DNA of 64,000 nucleotides. Source: Candidatus Kryptobacter tengchongensis (GTDB taxonomy: Bacteria; Bacteroidota; Ignavibacteria; Kryptoniales; Kryptoniaceae). Location of the stretch: NCBI GenBank assembly GCA_001485605.1, contig FAON01000003.1, positions 1 to 64,000 of the forward strand, written 5' to 3'. The position numbers and the translations under genes are program-made. The notes beneath the pieces are model-generated. The model saw nothing but the letters and a program-made list of their open reading frames with translations. It searched no databases and was not told the origin of the DNA. Below, piece by piece: positions 48,244-56,497 of the stretch; within the stretch, counting starts at the first letter, position 1; each line of letters begins with the position of its first letter.

Positions 48244-50172
48244 ATGGCTAAAAAAGATAAAAAATCAAAAAAAACTACCAGATCCCGGAAAAAATCACAC
48301 TCCAGAGACGAATACATTGGCTTTAAGCTCGTAAAACCAGTCCCCCAATCCGAACTATTACCCGACTACGAAAAAGTCAAAAACTTGAACCTACCCTCAG
48401 CCCTGAAAGCCAGCTATATAGTCTCTCTTATACCTAAAGAAACAATTGAAAATCAATCAGATAATAAAATAATTGAACGAGACCAGTCTCAAATTGATAC
48501 CAGTATCAAAACGATACCAGTATCAAATTTAGACCAGTATCAAGATGATACCAGTATAAAAACGACACCGGTATCAAATTTAGACAAACCCCAGACTGAT
48601 GCCACCCCCAAAGAAACCGCTGAATCCACCCGAACCTCCACAAAAAAGAGAAAAACACCCGATAAATCAATCGCCCCAATCAAAATTAAACAAATCCCAG
48701 ATCTCACAAACGAAAAAGTCAAATTTAAACCAGGTTTCTTCTCACAATGGGAAATATCCATATTCAACGAACTAAGAAAAATCCTCTCAAACTCCGAATT
48801 TAAAATCTATACAGCACTCTTTGAAGAATCCTGGACATACGGAAGAAACTTAACAAATATAATCGGATTCAAAACACTCTCCGAAAAAACAGGACTCGCA
48901 AGAGCTACAGTCATACGATCCATAGAAAAACTCATAAGAAGAAAAATCATAGAAAAAAGAACATCCTTCAACAACCTCGGAACTATCTACAAAGTAAATC
49001 TCCCAGAAAGCGCCGAAATCCAGTTCCAGAACCAGGAAAACCCCCAGTCGGCGAAGCGATCACTTTCGGGAAACGACCCACCCGAAAACCAGTCTCAAAA
49101 TGATACCAGTACTGGTATCAAAATGATACCAGTACTAGTCTCAAAAAGATACCAGTCCCCCAAAAATTTGAGCGAAGAAACAATTGAAAATCAATCAGTT
49201 TCAAAAAATCAAGACATATATAATACATATAACTATATACATATATATAATACAGAAGAAACAATTGAAAATCAATCAAAACCAGTAATCGCCCCATTTA
49301 AATTAAACGATGAAGACAAATTCATCTTTGAAAACAACCTGATCAAAATCCTCACGCCAGAGGAAATAAAAAACACACTTAAAGCAAAACCATTCTCACT
49401 TAAAGAAGAAATCATAGAAATGCTCATACAATCTGCACCCCCAGAACTCCTCTCGCTCAAAATCCACAACGCCATCTTCAACTACAGAAAAAACCTGACC
49501 AAAAAACCAGGCGAATGGCTCATACTGTCAATCTACAACAACTACAAAACAACTAAACAATTTCTAAACTACCTGAAAGAAAAACTCCGATCAACCCAAA
49601 AAACAATACCGACAAACCCACTTGACGAACACATGATAAAAACAGTCTTCGGATACAGCAGAAAATTCCTCAAAGTGATCCCGACGAAAGAAGTGCTACA
49701 GAAAGAACTGCAAAGATTTGACATACCTGAGCAGATGATAAGTAAAATAATTAACACATATCCACCCGAATACATCTTCTTCCAGATCCTCAGAGCAGAC
49801 TTTGAAAGACCACGGCTCAAAGACCCGGCATCATGGCTTGTAAACGCCATAACAAAAGTTTATAAACCAAGCAGGGAATTCGCACAAAAAATTGAACAGC
49901 AGATAAAACAAATTGAGGAAGAAAAAGCAAGGGAAGAGAAAAACAGAAAAATTGAAGAGGAAAGGATAAAAACGCAAAAAGCACTTGAATTTTTCAACTC
50001 CCTCCCGCAAACCCAGAAAGAAGAAATACTTAAACTCGCACAGCAAATGTTAAACGAACTTAACATAACCCCCGAAACCCCCGGCTACAAAATAAACCTT
50101 GAATACAAAATAGCAAGCATAATCATTACTAAGTTCAACCTCCCGGAAAAAGAAAAAAACAAAGAAAAATGA
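48244..50172 (+). CDS. Putative replication initiator with internal iterons
   Basis: A 642-residue, Lys-rich protein. Residues about 165-255 form a winged-helix domain of the phage replication protein O / RepA type (ISIFNELRKILSNSEFKIYTALFEESW, LSEKTGLARATVIRSIEKLIRRKIIEK). The N-terminal 100 residues contain a 17-residue repeat (DTSIKTIPVSNLDQYQ, DTSIKTTPVSNLDKPQ) that is the protein-level reading of 17-bp DNA repeats, and ETIENQS recurs three times. A low-complexity spacer follows the winged helix, then a C-terminal helical region (about 360-560) and a charged coiled coil (KIEQQIKQIEEEKAREEKNRK). Position next to parA and the iterons inside the gene suggest a Rep protein whose own gene holds the origin, as in lambda O. 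Confidence 0.7.
   Translation: MAKKDKKSKKTTRSRKKSHSRDEYIGFKLVKPVPQSELLPDYEKVKNLNLPSALKASYIVSLIPKETIENQSDNKIIERDQSQIDTSIKTIPVSNLDQYQDDTSIKTTPVSNLDKPQTDATPKETAESTRTSTKKRKTPDKSIAPIKIKQIPDLTNEKVKFKPGFFSQWEISIFNELRKILSNSEFKIYTALFEESWTYGRNLTNIIGFKTLSEKTGLARATVIRSIEKLIRRKIIEKRTSFNNLGTIYKVNLPESAEIQFQNQENPQSAKRSLSGNDPPENQSQNDTSTGIKMIPVLVSKRYQSPKNLSEETIENQSVSKNQDIYNTYNYIHIYNTEETIENQSKPVIAPFKLNDEDKFIFENNLIKILTPEEIKNTLKAKPFSLKEEIIEMLIQSAPPELLSLKIHNAIFNYRKNLTKKPGEWLILSIYNNYKTTKQFLNYLKEKLRSTQKTIPTNPLDEHMIKTVFGYSRKFLKVIPTKEVLQKELQRFDIPEQMISKIINTYPPEYIFFQILRADFERPRLKDPASWLVNAITKVYKPSREFAQKIEQQIKQIEEEKAREEKNRKIEEERIKTQKALEFFNSLPQTQKEEILKLAQQMLNELNITPETPGYKINLEYKIASIIITKFNLPEKEKNKEK
48481..48575 (+). repeat. 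Six 17-bp iterons inside the rep gene
   Basis: GATACCAGTATCAAA-type units recur every 17 bases: the GTATC core (or a variant) lies at 48486, 48503, 48520, 48537, 48554 and 48571. The first is GTCTC, the others GTATC or GTATA. Each unit is itself partly palindromic (GATAC...GTATC). Exact 17-bp spacing is typical of initiator-binding iterons. Confidence 0.75.
49089..49156 (+). repeat. Second iteron cluster with an 18-bp perfect palindrome
   Basis: GATACCAGTACTGGTATC at 49102-49119 is a perfect palindrome. The same GATACCAGT half-site recurs at 49125 and 49148, exactly 23 bases apart, with a partial site at 49089. These share the GATACCAGT word with the 48.5 kb cluster. Confidence 0.75.
49177..49278 (+). 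other. Candidate DNA-unwinding region flanked by 21-bp direct repeats
   Basis: Two exact copies of a 21-bp repeat (GAAACAATTG...ATCAATCA) at 49177-49197 and 49258-49278 flank a nearly pure A/T stretch (49213-49252, words such as TATATAATACATATAAC). A third copy lies at 48439-48459, upstream of the first iterons. Direct repeats plus AT-rich DNA beside iterons is the standard layout of a plasmid or phage origin. Inferred, not shown. Confidence 0.6.
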
Positions 50173-50473
50173 CAACTCCCATTTTTACATCCATAGACCA
50201 TTTAAACGGGAAAGATATTTTAATTTTAAGTCCTTTAAAAAAGCACTTCCCAAAGATCCCAAGGAGCCCTCTGGACCCTTGGACCTTTGGGGAACCACTT
50301 CGCCTTTTAAATATCGTCAAAATAATCCCCTTGAGAAAGGTCCAGATCGCCTGGCCAATTTTCCCGAAGATTCCATTCAGGTAACTTTGGGTAACTATTT
50401 TAACTTATATTATATTAATGCGAAGCTGTAAAAAAGATTAAGAAAAATTTAAAAATTAAGTTAGAATTAAAAA
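50173..50473. repeat. Spacer with GC-rich palindromic mosaic and promoter
   Basis: Between rep and the next operon lies a mosaic of GC-rich words: AAAGATCCCAAGGAGCCC, GGACCCTTGGACCTTTGGGG and AAAGGTCCAGATCG (about 50243-50350). Short open frames across it are artefacts of the repeats. The operator-like GTAACT pair and a promoter follow at 50380-50416. The strand-composition switch also falls here. Confidence 0.6.
50380..50416 (+). promoter_or_regulatory. Operator-like GTAACT pair with promoter (copy 1)
   Basis: GGTAACTTTGGGTAACT holds two GTAACT words ten bases apart. TTGGGT inside it can be a -35 element, with TATATT at 50411-50416 as -10 after 18 bases. The same arrangement occurs at 63539-63575. 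Confidence 0.55.
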
Positions 50474-50845
50474 ATGAAATCAAATCAAAATAATCAGCTA
50501 AACGACCCCCTTCAGGGCAAGCAAATCTTAAAAGTGCAGGGTGATGTGTTTTTCATAAAAATAAATCAAATTGAGCCTGGCGAAAGGGTTGAGTTAATCT
50601 CTGAGGATGGAAAATACATTATAAGAAAAGGTGAATTAACGGGTCACGTCCATTATATTGACGAGATTGACAATGTAAAACTTCTCCTCGTGAACGGTAT
50701 CATGTATGTGCTCGTCAATGACAGACCCGTTAAGGTGAAGCATCAAGAACATAAACCGATAACACTTGAACCCGGGGTATGGCGCGTCGGAGTCCAGCGC
50801 GAATTTGACCCCTTCGCCTATTCAATCAACAGAATTAAAGATTAA
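50474..50845 (+). CDS. Small conserved protein that accompanies DUF6745 proteins
   Basis: A 123-residue protein beginning MKSNQNNQLNDPLQGKQILK. The pattern IINKGELTGHVHYI-like (here IIRKGELTGHVHYIDEIDNVKLL), then HKPITLEPGVWRVGVQREFDPFA, matches my recollection of a short conserved protein usually encoded directly upstream of DUF6745 proteins in actinobacteria and other bacteria. Its role is unknown; the size and strand-rich pattern suggest a single beta domain with conserved His residues (GHVH, HQEH). No signal peptide. It starts the right-hand operon downstream of the GTAACT promoter. Confidence 0.65.
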   Translation: MKSNQNNQLNDPLQGKQILKVQGDVFFIKINQIEPGERVELISEDGKYIIRKGELTGHVHYIDEIDNVKLLLVNGIMYVLVNDRPVKVKHQEHKPITLEPGVWRVGVQREFDPFAYSINRIKD

Positions 50846-50869
50846 AAAAATAAAATTTCACCCCGGCTC

Positions 50870-51793
50870 ATGGCAAAGAGAAATAGGCTCTCTTTTGCTG
50901 AAGAATCAGCAAAAACCCAAAGGATCCCTGAGGACCCTCCTAAAGGGTTCTTGGAGCCTTCAACACTGGATTTAATTTTTAAAGAGCTATTGGAAGTAAA
51001 TGGGAAAGATAAATTTTCTTATATTTCTAAAATTGATAGGATGTACCCGGGATGGCGAGCATGTAAAGAAGTGACTGAACGAATAAAAAAGTTAAGTGAC
51101 GAGCTGGATAAGATAATGGATAAAGCGTTCTCAATAATAAAACTGTTCGGTTACTTAAAGCACATACCTTCAGTTGAGACTATAGTCAGGAATATGCAAA
51201 AGTTGCACAGGGCTAGCATATTTGCCCTCAGCGAGATGGGCGTTTTGAACACCACGGTTTTTGATTTAATACTTGAAAATTTGTTAACACTTAACTACCC
51301 GGCTTCCGTCACAGCAATACAAAAACTAAAATTAAGGGGGAATCTTAAATTCTGGTATGTAGAAAGGTTAAGAAATAAGGTTATTGAGTATTTAAAAAGT
51401 GCTGACCCAAGGAAACATCTGAGAGCACTTGATTTTTTGATAGAGGTCTCAAAATTTATGCCAGAGATTAAAACGCCTGACCTGGAAAAACTTCTTTTAG
51501 AAATGTTCAAGACGAACGGGAACGCAGAGATAAAATGGAGAATTGTAAGGTTGATAGGTTATGAATATCTCATAGATTTAATTGGTTTTAAAATTATTGA
51601 TAAATATAAAAATTATGAGTTGCTCGAGGCAAACTTTAATATAAATGGGAGGAAACCCCGGTATCTTAAAATGGTTAACCCATCAACTGGTGAAATCCAT
51701 GTTGAATGTGTTCCATTTGATATTTTAACTGTAAAACAGGCTTTGTCCTGGAGGATAGGTGGGCTTGAATGGAATCCCGTTGAATTGACATAG
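50870..51793 (+). CDS. DUF6745-like protein
   Basis: A 307-residue, mostly helical protein. The C-terminal part (YLKMVNPSTGEIHVECVPFDILTVKQALSWRIGGLEWNPVELT, split here by reading as two motifs: the NPSTGEIHVE and TVKQALSWRIGG blocks) matches the conserved end of DUF6745 proteins, again from memory. The middle contains HEAT-like helical repeats (residues about 120-240). The N-terminal RIPEDPPKGFLEPSTL comes from a GC-rich repeat-like word at about 50918-50965, so the reading frame may have absorbed a repeat. Function unknown; paired with the preceding gene, as in other genomes. Confidence 0.6.
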   Translation: MAKRNRLSFAEESAKTQRIPEDPPKGFLEPSTLDLIFKELLEVNGKDKFSYISKIDRMYPGWRACKEVTERIKKLSDELDKIMDKAFSIIKLFGYLKHIPSVETIVRNMQKLHRASIFALSEMGVLNTTVFDLILENLLTLNYPASVTAIQKLKLRGNLKFWYVERLRNKVIEYLKSADPRKHLRALDFLIEVSKFMPEIKTPDLEKLLLEMFKTNGNAEIKWRIVRLIGYEYLIDLIGFKIIDKYKNYELLEANFNINGRKPRYLKMVNPSTGEIHVECVPFDILTVKQALSWRIGGLEWNPVELT

Positions 51794-51897
51794 TTAAATG
51801 TCACCGGCAAAACCCGGAAGACCCTGGGAAATCCTTAAGACCTTTGGGAAAAGCAAGCAAAGTTTATATATTTTATTAAAAACTTTTGAGAAATAAA
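51794..51897. repeat. Spacer with palindromic words
   Basis: Contains CCGGCAAAACCCGG and GGGAAATCCTTAAGACCTTTGGG, in keeping with the GC-rich mosaics of this block. The first might act as a weak terminator hairpin. TATATT near 51867 may serve as the -10 for the ABC operon. Confidence 0.4.
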
Positions 51898-52731
51898 ATG
51901 GCTCTGTTAGATGTTAAAAATTTGAAGGTTTCATTTAAAACTGCGCGCGGGATATATAATGCAGTTAAAGGCGTAAGTTTTAAAATAGATGAAGGCGAGG
52001 TTTTTGCCCTCGTTGGAGAGTCCGGCGCCGGTAAGTCAATAACCGCAAGGGCAATCTTAAGATTGGTCGGCGATAACAGTATAATTGAGGGTGAAATTTT
52101 ATGGAAAGACCGAGATTTATTAAAACTGGATGAAAAAGAAATGCGAAAATTACGGGGAGCGGAAATAGCAATGGTATTTCAAAATCCACAAATGGCTCTT
52201 AATCCCGCCTTCACAATTAAAAAACAGTTTGAAGAGGTAATTAAACTTCACAACCCTGGACTTACAAAGGATTCAATAATTGAAATGATGAAAAATTTAC
52301 TTGGTTTGGTTCAGGCTGAGCATCTTTTCAGTAGGATAGATGATTATCCTCATCAGTTCTCAGTTGGCGAGGCTCAAAGAATTTTTTTAGGAATGGTTTT
52401 AGCCTGTAAACCAAAACTGTTGATCGCTGATGAACCAACCTCAGGACTTGATGTGACAGTTCAATCTGAAATACTTTCTTTGCTTAAAGATATCAGGGAA
52501 AAATTTAACACCGCAATCTTGCTTATTTCACATGATTTAGCAATAGTTTCCTCCATTGCCTCAAGAATTGCAGTAATGTACAAAGGTGAAATCATTGAAT
52601 GTGATGTTCCTGAAAAGATCTTTCTGGAACCACAGCACAGCTATACAGAGAAGCTGATTAACTCCATACCTGTTCCAAAAATCTTATTTGCGAACAAAAT
52701 AAATAAAATAAATAATGAAGATAGTGTATGA
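51898..52731 (+). CDS. Peptide/nickel-type ABC importer ATPase
   Basis: A 277-residue ABC ATPase of the OppD/DppD type that energises uptake from the periplasm. ATG 51898 is preferred over an upstream TTG. Walker A is GESGAGKSITARA, Walker B LLIADEPTSGLDVTVQ, and the C-terminal PQHSYTEKLINSIP segment is the oligopeptide-type tail. The ABC signature is degenerate: FSVGEAQRIF in place of the usual SGG-x-x-QR. Only one ATPase is present; typical Dpp/Opp systems have two, so it may act as a homodimer. It is the first gene of the nine-gene run. Confidence 0.9.
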   Translation: MALLDVKNLKVSFKTARGIYNAVKGVSFKIDEGEVFALVGESGAGKSITARAILRLVGDNSIIEGEILWKDRDLLKLDEKEMRKLRGAEIAMVFQNPQMALNPAFTIKKQFEEVIKLHNPGLTKDSIIEMMKNLLGLVQAEHLFSRIDDYPHQFSVGEAQRIFLGMVLACKPKLLIADEPTSGLDVTVQSEILSLLKDIREKFNTAILLISHDLAIVSSIASRIAVMYKGEIIECDVPEKIFLEPQHSYTEKLINSIPVPKILFANKINKINNEDSV

Positions 52732-53942
52732 GCGTTCCAGCTGGTTCAAAATCCGGTTTCATATCGCCCTTAATTGCGACTAATTTGAGGCTTTATGAAT
52801 TTATCAAAGATTTGAGGAAAAATTTTATTAAATATGAACTTTACAGGTTGAAGGTCCTTGGAATTTACATTAATGATTTTTGTAATTTGAATTGTAAACA
52901 TTGTTATTATCAGATACCTAACAGAATTAATTTTAACCCGATTTCCCTGGACAGGGTTAAGCTCGCACTGGATAAAGCTATAGATTCTGGCGTGTCGCTT
53001 TTTGCTTTCGTTGGAAAGGAAGTCTTCATCCCAGGTGAGTTGATAGGTGAAAGAACAATGGAGTTAATGAAGTTCCTTGTTGAAAGGAGAAATAGAAATA
53101 AAGAAATAGTCATTGGAGCTGTGACAAATGGGGTCTTGATTGATAAGTTTTTTGACAGGCTAAGAGACATAAAGCTTGATTACATTGATTTCTCAATAGA
53201 TGGGTCAAATGCCAGAGTCCATGATGAGTTGAGAGGTTATGGGACATTTTCAAAAGTGATAAGGAATCTGGAATATGGATTACATAAGGGAATTGCAGAT
53301 AAAATTTTTATCTCATCAACCCTCTACAGCAGCAATATTGATGATTTGATTAACATTTTCAATTTTTCAAGCAGATATGGAATAAGGTATTTTAATATAA
53401 CGCCAGTTGTAGCTATAAAGGGAACTGAACTTGGAATTTCAGTTGCCGATCTGATTAAGTTTATAAATAGAATTCCAGAAAAGTTTGATAAGCTGAAAGT
53501 CAATTCCCCGGTGTTAGTTGTGCTGGATTTGGATTCTTATATTGTTAAAAGTTTATCCAGGGCGATGTGGGAGCTGATGGACATGCAGGTGTTCATAGAT
53601 AGGGTTAATAATTTGCTTTTGTTCAAGAATCTTGTCGGCTCAACGACCTTGTGTATAAGAATTAGCCTGCCAGACCCCTGTGCGGGATACGGCTGTATCT
53701 CCGCCGACGGCTTGTTCTTCAACAAAGGCGGATGCTTGTTTATGAAACCAGGTTATGAAAACTTAGCGCTGGGTAATCTGTTGAAGGATGATATGTCAAG
53801 CATTATAAGCAGGGCGGAAAAGTTAAGCAAAGGAATCTTCGCTGAACCCTATTCCACCAACCTTGATGTTTTTTCTTTAACTTCCGGTGAACTTTTAAAC
53901 TTAATTGAAGGAGGAGGCTATGAATTTCCAAAGATTAATTAA
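52728..53942 (+). CDS. Radical SAM protein with SPASM-like C-terminal cysteines
   Basis: A 404-residue radical SAM protein. ATG 52728 overlaps the ATPase stop (ATGA). FCNLNCKHCYYQIPN holds the CX3CX2C cluster motif (CNLNCKHC), near residue 50. A C-terminal Cys cluster (LCIRISLPDPCAGYGCISADG, FNKGGCLF) is spaced like a twitch/SPASM auxiliary cluster, often linked to peptide-modifying enzymes. The barrel is of normal length between. Its position inside an ABC importer operon is unusual; the substrate could be the imported compound or a peptide not found here. It overlaps the start of the binding-protein gene by 23 bases. Confidence 0.85.
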   Translation: MSVPAGSKSGFISPLIATNLRLYEFIKDLRKNFIKYELYRLKVLGIYINDFCNLNCKHCYYQIPNRINFNPISLDRVKLALDKAIDSGVSLFAFVGKEVFIPGELIGERTMELMKFLVERRNRNKEIVIGAVTNGVLIDKFFDRLRDIKLDYIDFSIDGSNARVHDELRGYGTFSKVIRNLEYGLHKGIADKIFISSTLYSSNIDDLINIFNFSSRYGIRYFNITPVVAIKGTELGISVADLIKFINRIPEKFDKLKVNSPVLVVLDLDSYIVKSLSRAMWELMDMQVFIDRVNNLLLFKNLVGSTTLCIRISLPDPCAGYGCISADGLFFNKGGCLFMKPGYENLALGNLLKDDMSSIISRAEKLSKGIFAEPYSTNLDVFSLTSGELLNLIEGGGYEFPKIN

Positions 53943-55563
53943 ATTCTGGGGCATCTTACCCGTGATTTTGTTTATTATATTTAGTTCCTGTAAAACGAAA
54001 AAAGTTGAGAAAAATATAATTTATGAGGCGATATTATCAGATCCCAGAAGTTTTGACCCCAGAGATCAGGTTGATGCTGAAACATATGGAATTATGTATA
54101 CAATTTATAATACGCTGGTTGAGATGGACGATTCGTTAGTAATACAGCCAGCAATTGCTGAAAGATGGGAAACAAAAGATTTCAAAGAATGGAAATTCTT
54201 TATAAGGGATGGTGTTTATTTTCATCCCGATCCATGTTTTGGTTCAGCAGGAACGAAAAAGCTGACCGCTTATGATGTGGAATATTCGCTTAACAGATCT
54301 CTGAAACCTGGAGGAGTTGGAGCTTTTATGTTAACTGATATCGTTGAAGGAGCTGAAGAAGTTAACCAAGGAAAGGCAGAGAAAGCATCCGGAATTTTCG
54401 CTGTTGATTCCACTACACTCGTGATAAGGTTGAAACAGCCCTACGGAAAATTGTTAGAAAGGCTGGCAACGCCGTTTTTCTTCATAGTCCCAAGAGAAGC
54501 TGTTGACTATTATAAAGATGAATTCCCGCGCCACCCCGTTGGTACAGGAGCATATATGTTTGAAAGATATGAGCCCGGAAATGCTGTTTTCTTGAAGAAA
54601 AATCCACTGTTCTGGAAAAAAGATAATGACGGAAAAAGGTTGCCATACCTGGATGGTTTGGTTTTTAAAATCGTCCGAAATCCACAACTCGCTTTAAATG
54701 AGTTTTTGAGCGGAAATCTGGATGCTGTTGAGGTTCAACCAGTTTTCGTTGATCTATTATTCGAAAACGGGCGCTTGAAAAAGGAGTTCCAAAAGTACAA
54801 AGTGGTTGAAAATATAGCTCTTGATGTCCATTTTCTGGCGTTTAATTTTAAAGAGAAAATTTTCAGTAATAAAAACTTCCGGCAGGCGTTAAATTATGCA
54901 ATAGATAAAAGGGTTATATGTGAGAGAATACTTAATAATTTAGCAACACCAGCTATAGGTATTTTACCACCAGGGGTTTATTCCGATGTGAAGCGAAAAC
55001 CAGTTTATGAGTTAAATAAGGAAAAAGCAAAGGAAAAACTTAAATTAGCCGGATATGATGCCGGGGGAAAGGCACCAGAATTAGAATTGCACATAGATAA
55101 CAAACAAACAACCGAACTTATGGCTCAGTATGTTCAAGCAACTCTGAAAGAGCTGGGAATAAACATAAAGTTGAAGAAAACAGATTTCGGAACATTGTTA
55201 GCAGATGTTGTTAGCGGCAAATCAAAATTTTATTATATGTGGTGGGAAGGTACAGACCCAAATCCGGAGATATTCATGGTACAGTTTAAATCAAACCTAT
55301 TACCAGAAAAAGGTGGATACAATTTCGGGCGATATAACAACAAATCTGTTGATAACCTTTTTGATGCTGCGGTGCGTGAGTTAAAACCGGAGAAAGCAAA
55401 GAAATTATGGCTAAAACTGGATTCACTGCTTGTTGAAGATGCTCCATGGATATTTCTCTATCATACGAAAAGGGTCAGATTATTGCAGCCGTATATTTCT
55501 AATTACGATAACAACCCGATGCAAATAAGACGGTATTACACCACAACCAAATCCAGGCTTTGA
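53920..55563 (+). CDS. Peptide-type solute-binding lipoprotein (family 5)
   Basis: A 547-residue extracytoplasmic binding protein of the DppA/OppA family, which captures peptides or nickel-like complexes. A GGAGGA lies before ATG 53920. The signal peptide ends IFSSCKTKK (lipobox). Typical features are YEAILSDPRSFDPRDQVDAETYGIMYTIYNTLVE near the start, FKEWKFFIRDGVYFHP, GTGAYMFERYEPG and FRQALNYAIDKRVI. Length is normal. It overlaps the radical SAM gene 3' end and ends four bases before dppB. Confidence 0.93.
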   Translation: MNFQRLIKFWGILPVILFIIFSSCKTKKVEKNIIYEAILSDPRSFDPRDQVDAETYGIMYTIYNTLVEMDDSLVIQPAIAERWETKDFKEWKFFIRDGVYFHPDPCFGSAGTKKLTAYDVEYSLNRSLKPGGVGAFMLTDIVEGAEEVNQGKAEKASGIFAVDSTTLVIRLKQPYGKLLERLATPFFFIVPREAVDYYKDEFPRHPVGTGAYMFERYEPGNAVFLKKNPLFWKKDNDGKRLPYLDGLVFKIVRNPQLALNEFLSGNLDAVEVQPVFVDLLFENGRLKKEFQKYKVVENIALDVHFLAFNFKEKIFSNKNFRQALNYAIDKRVICERILNNLATPAIGILPPGVYSDVKRKPVYELNKEKAKEKLKLAGYDAGGKAPELELHIDNKQTTELMAQYVQATLKELGINIKLKKTDFGTLLADVVSGKSKFYYMWWEGTDPNPEIFMVQFKSNLLPEKGGYNFGRYNNKSVDNLFDAAVRELKPEKAKKLWLKLDSLLVEDAPWIFLYHTKRVRLLQPYISNYDNNPMQIRRYYTTTKSRL

Positions 55564-55567
55564 TAAT

Positions 55568-56497
55568 ATGTTAAGATATATTTTTAGAAATATATCTTCT
55601 TCTGCGATTAATATTATAACTGTTGTGATATTCACATTCCTGCTCATGAACATTCTCCCCAGCGATCCAGTTTTGATCAGGTTAGGGGCAAGGTATAACG
55701 AAAAAGATGCAAAGGCTTTGAAGGAAAAATATGGGCTTGATAAACCGCTATATTTTCAAATGTATAGATATTTTATAAATGTCTTGAAAGGTGAATTTGG
55801 TATATCTATAATCAGCGGAGAAAGAATAAACGAATTACTGGAAAAGCGATTTAGCAAATCATTTCTGTTAATCTTAATTAGCTTCCTCTTCTCCTTACCA
55901 TTTATTCCATTAGGGATATATGTTGCTTATACCGGGGAAAAAAGCACATCAATGAAAATTGAGCAGTTTTTTATCATGCTTTCCTCTATTCCACTTTTTG
56001 CTTTAAGCTCTTTAATAATTTTTACCTCATCTTTCCTTCTAAAGATATCTTTGACCTCCAGGACCGGCGTGCCGGGACTGGAAAATTACATCCTGCCCGC
56101 TTTTATTTTATCTATCACCCCATCTTTTTTAATTTTCAAAACAGTAAAGGATACGATGACATCCGTCCTGAAGCAAACTTTTATCCTGGCGCACAGGAGT
56201 TTCGGATTTGACGAAAATAAAATACTATTTAAATTCGCTCTAAAAAATTGCGCAATACCTGTTATCACCCTGCTCGGCAATCTCAGCGCTTATTACCTGT
56301 CTATGATTTATGTAGTTGAATATATGTTCTCCATCGGAGGCATAGGAACACTGGCTGTCTCCTCAGCGTTAAATTACGATACACCCGTGGTGATTGCAAT
56401 TGTAATAGTTGTCTCTATAATTTATAACACTGTAAATATATTTACAAAATTATTAATCCCGATCCTCGACAGGAGGGTGCTGTATGAAAGTCTATAA
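55568..56497 (+). CDS. Peptide-type ABC permease, DppB-like
   Basis: A 309-residue inner-membrane permease of the DppB/OppB family with about six predicted helices. The N-terminal LRYIFRNISSSAINI and LPSDPVLIRLGARY with KYGLDKPLYFQMYRYF are standard marks of this subunit, as is the later EAA-like loop (LAHRSFGFDENKILFKFALKN) facing the ATPase. The end overlaps dppC by 14 bases. Confidence 0.92.
   Translation: MLRYIFRNISSSAINIITVVIFTFLLMNILPSDPVLIRLGARYNEKDAKALKEKYGLDKPLYFQMYRYFINVLKGEFGISIISGERINELLEKRFSKSFLLILISFLFSLPFIPLGIYVAYTGEKSTSMKIEQFFIMLSSIPLFALSSLIIFTSSFLLKISLTSRTGVPGLENYILPAFILSITPSFLIFKTVKDTMTSVLKQTFILAHRSFGFDENKILFKFALKNCAIPVITLLGNLSAYYLSMIYVVEYMFSIGGIGTLAVSSALNYDTPVVIAIVIVVSIIYNTVNIFTKLLIPILDRRVLYESL

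Noticed and set aside
50169-50384. 71-codon frame after rep
   Set aside because: It lies wholly over the palindromic mosaic and spacer and shows no protein-like composition.
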